Below, one piece after another: positions 61,501 to 64,000 of a DNA stretch of 64,000 nt. Source of the stretch: Rhineura floridana (Eukaryota > Chordata > Lepidosauria > Squamata > Rhineuridae); NCBI RefSeq assembly GCF_030035675.1, contig NC_084482.1, positions 221,549,943-221,613,942 of the forward strand. The letters run 5' to 3'. Below the pieces are notes generated by a model. It had not been told where the DNA came from. It made no database searches and was given only the letters and a program-made list of their open reading frames with translations. The position numbers and the translations under genes were made by a program. How positions within the stretch are numbered: position 1 is the first letter of the stretch; each line of letters opens with the position of its first letter.

Positions 61501-62122
61501 CCTGAGCCACTTTATTTGACTTGTGTTCAACCAAAGTTTGATTGAATAAAGTTCTAGCTAAATGTACAGAGATGTTCTGAAATGTACTGTAATGTACTGT
61601 AATGTACTGAGATGTAATTTTAAACTACTGAAATGTATTACTGTATGACTATGTATTGTGGAGATGTATTGTTGAGATTTATTTGTAATTGACAGACATG
61701 ATGGGAAAAAGGGGGACTTGTTGGCATGAGGCCTGGTAGTTTTCCATCAAGTCTGAAAGTTCTGAAAAACTGTAGTTAAGGGGGAGTTATGTCTTTGCCC
61801 AGTCTGGGAACGGACTGCCAGGGCCGTTGCTATGGTAACCATCTGATAGCGACTGGGAAAGTTCTAACAGAGTCTGTGAGTTTTGTCTTCTGTATCATGC
61901 CTCTGAACTGAGAGGTTGTGTTCTATGTTTACCTTTGGAGAGAGATGTACCAGAAGGGGGGGGTGACTGAAGAAATTCTACATGTATTTACTCTTAAGCC
62001 TTAAGCCATAATGTCTTAATAAAAGACTCTTAACATGCTCTACTGCTCTGAAGAAGTTTCTTGCTCAACTTAACTCCAACGTAACATATGCTGTTTCACG
62101 CAACAATGCACACACGCCAACA
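58587..62122 (+). mobile_element. Ty1/Copia-like element, fossil lacking RT
   Basis: The LTRs are 58587-58990 and 61719-62122, both 404 bp, tgttgg ... ccaaca, with about six differences (about 1.5 percent). That suggests insertion some millions of years ago under a generic vertebrate rate. A leader at 58991-59008 (ggggttatggcccagatcc) resembles the complement of the initiator tRNA-Met anticodon region, the primer type of Drosophila copia. A purine tract (gggaaaaaggggga) precedes the 3' LTR. Flanking 5-bp repeats agree only partly (gtgct/gtaca). Parts: gag, protease, integrase. No reverse transcriptase or RNase H is recognised, so it looks incomplete and dependent on others. Confidence 0.88.
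59104..61545 (+). CDS. Copia-like gag-protease-integrase frame
   Basis: This is a single long frame of the Copia fossil. The N-terminal gag region is of UBN2 type (NYGSWKPRMRALL), then a CCHC zinc knuckle (CFVCGDRRHLQRDC), an aspartic protease (WIIDSGASHILI) and an integrase. The integrase has an HHCC zinc part (WHQRLGHAN ... CDSCHKAKM) and the catalytic core (HVDLSGPI, SDQGGEF, ending in NGTAERKNRVLQE). It closes after LRRSTRVNLGKPPERF, where related elements normally go on into reverse transcriptase. It is treated as a fossil, and no function is claimed. Confidence 0.85.
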   Translation: MAVNLSGGGLPMERLNEKNYGSWKPRMRALLVKEDLWEAIEGTPPAPLTAAWTRNNERAQAFILLALSDSQLLHERDATNAKQMWDRLEGIHVQQTAGSRLCLARKLYQMRFTGECDLSEHLTEFRHLFAELTDRGVEHSELQKTYLILASLDGTWNNMVMPFEAMPDGGLNVAFIEEKLTQEWQRRQEAKGAESMEAVRRQEVKYAMPKDYKQEQQQRLKSCFVCGDRRHLQRDCPVKRNSRDGGLKQGSVNFVCKQKSQDLGPVTWIIDSGASHILIKDRRLFYISEKVQDFVYLADGSRKSVEAKGLVKFDKLGIMSDCLFVPELAHNILSVSKLVSCNYSVLFHKDQCFVMRGDQVCMQGSLNDSQFVIKSSQAGCAVLNAEAQVHQGCIHEWHQRLGHANLDTIKKTPMHSEDMHLRDCGQLMDCDSCHKAKMTIAPINREAERTTTAPYQLVHVDLSGPINASRGGAKFFMVLVDDFSRFSHVFLLKHKSEAEQKLKLFIKRIETQHGTTVGAIRSDQGGEFTNKALSDFLESKGINQNFIAPFSPFSNGTAERKNRVLQEAMRAMLMDCSLGNSFWAEAILYANYIHNRVLHSALGMSPYEKLTGRKPKIEHIQKFGARCWVHIPQHKRRGKLAPRAQQCFVLGFQNAYFRVWCPETQQLILSRSIKVSEKPWDQKQTVILTGTDDTQTRTQAQTFKRNLDIKVEGTQIPLKDALNELICGRRRSKKRKAEEMESPGHAVPSTSASTNGGAERAEALVPLRRSTRVNLGKPPERFTVGLITSPGMNKVVEMDPEPLYLTCVQPKFD

Positions 62123-62163
62123 GTACAATATATCCTAAATTGTTCAAGAACTTCCTCTATGTC

Positions 62164-64000
62164 GGGACTTCCGGGAAGGGTGACTTCGCCTTTGCCTGCT
62201 TTTGGGACGGGCTCCCGCCGCAAAAGAAGCTTATTCAGATATAAATCAGTCAGAACTTTTTTTTTTTGACTGATGAAACTTCTCCCGGGCAGGGAGAAAC
62301 GTAGAGATTAACCTCAAAAGCCTGTTTTTGTTGGGAGGACTGAATTTCATTAATTTATGAGACGAGGTCCAGCCGACAATGCAGGACGGACTTCAAACAA
62401 GCTCTATCTGATAAAGCGACACGTTCATCTTTTCTTCAAAGAGAGAACAGACTAACAGGCAAGCACCCTTCTTTCTAATATTTTTTTACTTGACTTTAAT
62501 TGTTGCAGTAAAAGGAGATTTGTCAGATTGATCGGCTTTCGACATCTCCTCGGTTAGCTATAACTCTTCTTTGTTTACGTAATTAAAAGCCTATCTCTGT
62601 TTTTGTTGCAAAAAGCTGTCCTGGAAGTGCATTCTAAAGATATACACAGAAGAGGGATTTTTATTCCTGATTTTTATTCCGAAGAATATCATATGGTCTG
62701 GGATTACTTTTATTTTGACGAATCTGCTTCTTTACGACGCCACTAACTGTTTAGATCCTGGGAACTACATTTGTTTTTGTATTCTTAAGCATAGAGAGAT
62801 AAAGGCAGGCTGCTCTGCTTATACTGTGATGTCACCAAGTCTGGATTATTAACCCAATTGTTGCTGAAATAAGAAGTGGTTCTTTTTTATTTTTGTCTTG
62901 TTTCGTTTTCGTGGTTTTAAACATGGCAATCAAGAAAGTGGCTGAGAATCTGGATGTGATTATGTTTTGGAAAATAATGGATGAGATTGAGATAACGAAA
63001 CAAATCCTGCGACAGAGCAGTAAGGAGCTGAAAATTGAATTGAGTAAAATGACACAGGAGCTTAAAGAAATAGGGGATCCTGTGAGAGAGGAGACCCTGG
63101 AGATTGGAACAAACGTGGAATTGGAAAAAGTTCTGGAGATTATGGATTTTAGAAATAAAATCCACTGTTTGGAATTCAACGTTATCTCTAAAGAAATCAA
63201 TGAAGATATTGGAGATGAAGTTGTCAATGGCTTGGATAATCTTCTGGACTGGAATGATGTGATGGAGATTGATGTGGAGAAAACCTATGGAATTAATTGC
63301 AGCCATGTGATAATGGAAAAACTTTCAAGAGATGAGACAGTGCATTTTGTAAAAGAGAACAGAGATATGATTTTACAACAGTATTTCAGCAACTTATGTA
63401 GAATGGATGGCAAGAAAATATTTGGAATGGACGAAATTCCCATCAGACTCTTACTATATGACTATGGTTATGACAGCAAGATTATTATGGAATACTGATA
63501 ATGGAAGATTGGACACTGAAATTACTGGACTTAACAGGACTACTGAAGATGGAAGATGGAACTAATAGGGATAATGGAATAATGGCTATTGAAATTATTG
63601 AACTTAACAGATTTTGATGAGATAGATTAATTGAAATGTTTATTTGGACTATGGCTATGACAATAAGATTATTATAATTATTAATGAGATGGATTAATCG
63701 ATATGCTTATCTGGAAAAAAATTGATAGATATATTTCTTAAAGAATTGAAACCTCTCTTTGACTTTTTGTGGAAAGAATAAAGTAATGTTTATGAGATTT
63801 GATGACCAACTAAGATAACTACTGGAGGAAAGTGACTTTATAATATGATTTAAGAGACAGGATTGTTATATATTGTAGACCTATAACTGATTTGATCTGT
63901 GACAAATGGGAAGTCAACTTTTTTATTTTTTATTTTTTTTGTTTAATTATTTTTGGTCTTGTTTTGCTTTTTGTTTTTGAATGTTTTATGATTTTGTTTT
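62164..64000 (+). mobile_element. ORF1-only L1 derivative (HAL1-like), copy 6
   Basis: This full-length start gggacttccgggaagggtga is inserted in the Gypsy body. The element runs beyond the right edge (the 3' UTR is reached near 64000, the tail is not). It is more diverged than copies 2-4 and has only one coiled-coil unit. Hairpins tcagtca/tgactga and ttctccc/gggagaa are kept near 62246-62302. Confidence 0.93.
62923..63498 (+). CDS. Shortened L1 ORF1 protein (copy 6)
   Basis: This intact frame of 191 residues starts MAIKKVAENLDVIMFW and ends IIMEY. It has a single copy of the 42-residue coiled-coil unit (LRQSSKELKIELSKMTQELK), which may be the ancestral state. The RRM-like part (FRNKIHCLEFNVISKE, VHFVKENRDMILQQYF, GMDEIPIRLLLYDYGY) is followed by the same early stop as the other copies. 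That this more diverged copy is still open suggests a source kept open over time, or chance over a short frame. Confidence 0.85.
   Translation: MAIKKVAENLDVIMFWKIMDEIEITKQILRQSSKELKIELSKMTQELKEIGDPVREETLEIGTNVELEKVLEIMDFRNKIHCLEFNVISKEINEDIGDEVVNGLDNLLDWNDVMEIDVEKTYGINCSHVIMEKLSRDETVHFVKENRDMILQQYFSNLCRMDGKKIFGMDEIPIRLLLYDYGYDSKIIMEY

Larger units (their letters stand above)
56986..62163 (-). mobile_element. Ty3/Gypsy fossil, inverted body split by Copia
   Basis: Gypsy bases are 56986-58586 and 62123-62163, with the Copia element between them. The parts recognised on the minus strand are gag with a CCHC-type zinc knuckle, an aspartic protease (DTGA) and the first part of the reverse transcriptase. 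Integrase and LTR are not in view, and the right end is cut by a HAL1-like insertion at 62164. It lies head-to-head with the plus-strand gag start at 56483-56985, so either two copies are joined or one copy has been rearranged. It is incomplete and not autonomous. Confidence 0.75.

Overview
The window looks like nuclear DNA of a squamate reptile (a lizard). The signs are young CR1 and L2 LINEs, a nearly intact L1, a tRNA-headed SINE with a BovB-type tail, hAT MITEs whose core reads as the abundant squamate repeat actcccatcagccc, and KRAB/C2H2 zinc-finger exons with reptile-style TGEKPFKC linkers. There are no bacterial features. Almost all long open frames belong to retrotransposons. The only host coding sequence I can support is two C2H2 zinc-finger terminal exons and one KRAB-A exon.

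The backbone is a recent tandem segmental duplication with a step of about 24.2 kb at the left edge. Unit A runs from 1 to about 19676 and unit B from 24237 to about 51423. Paired blocks are 1-1053/24237-25338, 3646-4089/25339-27799 (minus an insertion), 5811-5958/27781-27933, 5962-7748/29873-31650, 7738-11020/43573-45935, 11021-14532/47840-51309 and 19559-19676/51317-51423. Each unit carries private insertions whose empty site is visible in the other. Unit A has an L2 (1054-3645), an ORF1-only L1 derivative (4090-5810) and a CR1 (14533-19559) that holds another such element. Unit B has an ORF1-only L1 derivative (25683-27688), an 11.9 kb nested LINE block (31651-43572) that contains a full-length L1 and a CR1, a SINE (46210-46513) and a MITE (49588-49703). 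Unit A also lacks two stretches of about 1.9 kb that B keeps.

Host gene content: zinc-finger exon A (7815-10786, 33 fingers) and exon B (43650-45697, 22 fingers) are paralogs. A 127-bp KRAB-A exon (21333-21459) ends in the splice phase that exon B needs, so KRAB exon plus exon B form a plausible KRAB-ZNF gene with an intron of about 22 kb. Exon A would need a KRAB exon left of the window. It has four damaged fingers and has lost its 3' flank with the poly(A) signal, so it may be decaying.

From 51424 to the right edge the DNA is a nest of elements. A CR1 is interrupted by an ORF1-only L1 derivative, then by an older cousin of it, then by a Ty3/Gypsy fossil in an inverted arrangement. The Gypsy is itself split by a Ty1/Copia fossil with near-identical LTRs. 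A sixth ORF1-only L1 derivative runs off the right edge.

The most notable system is the ORF1-only ('half-L1', HAL1-like) family. It has six copies of about 2 kb with L1-type 5' and 3' ends, mostly open shortened ORF1 frames and no ORF2. Two consecutive 5'-UTR hairpins are shared with the resident L1, and their stems show paired base changes between families.
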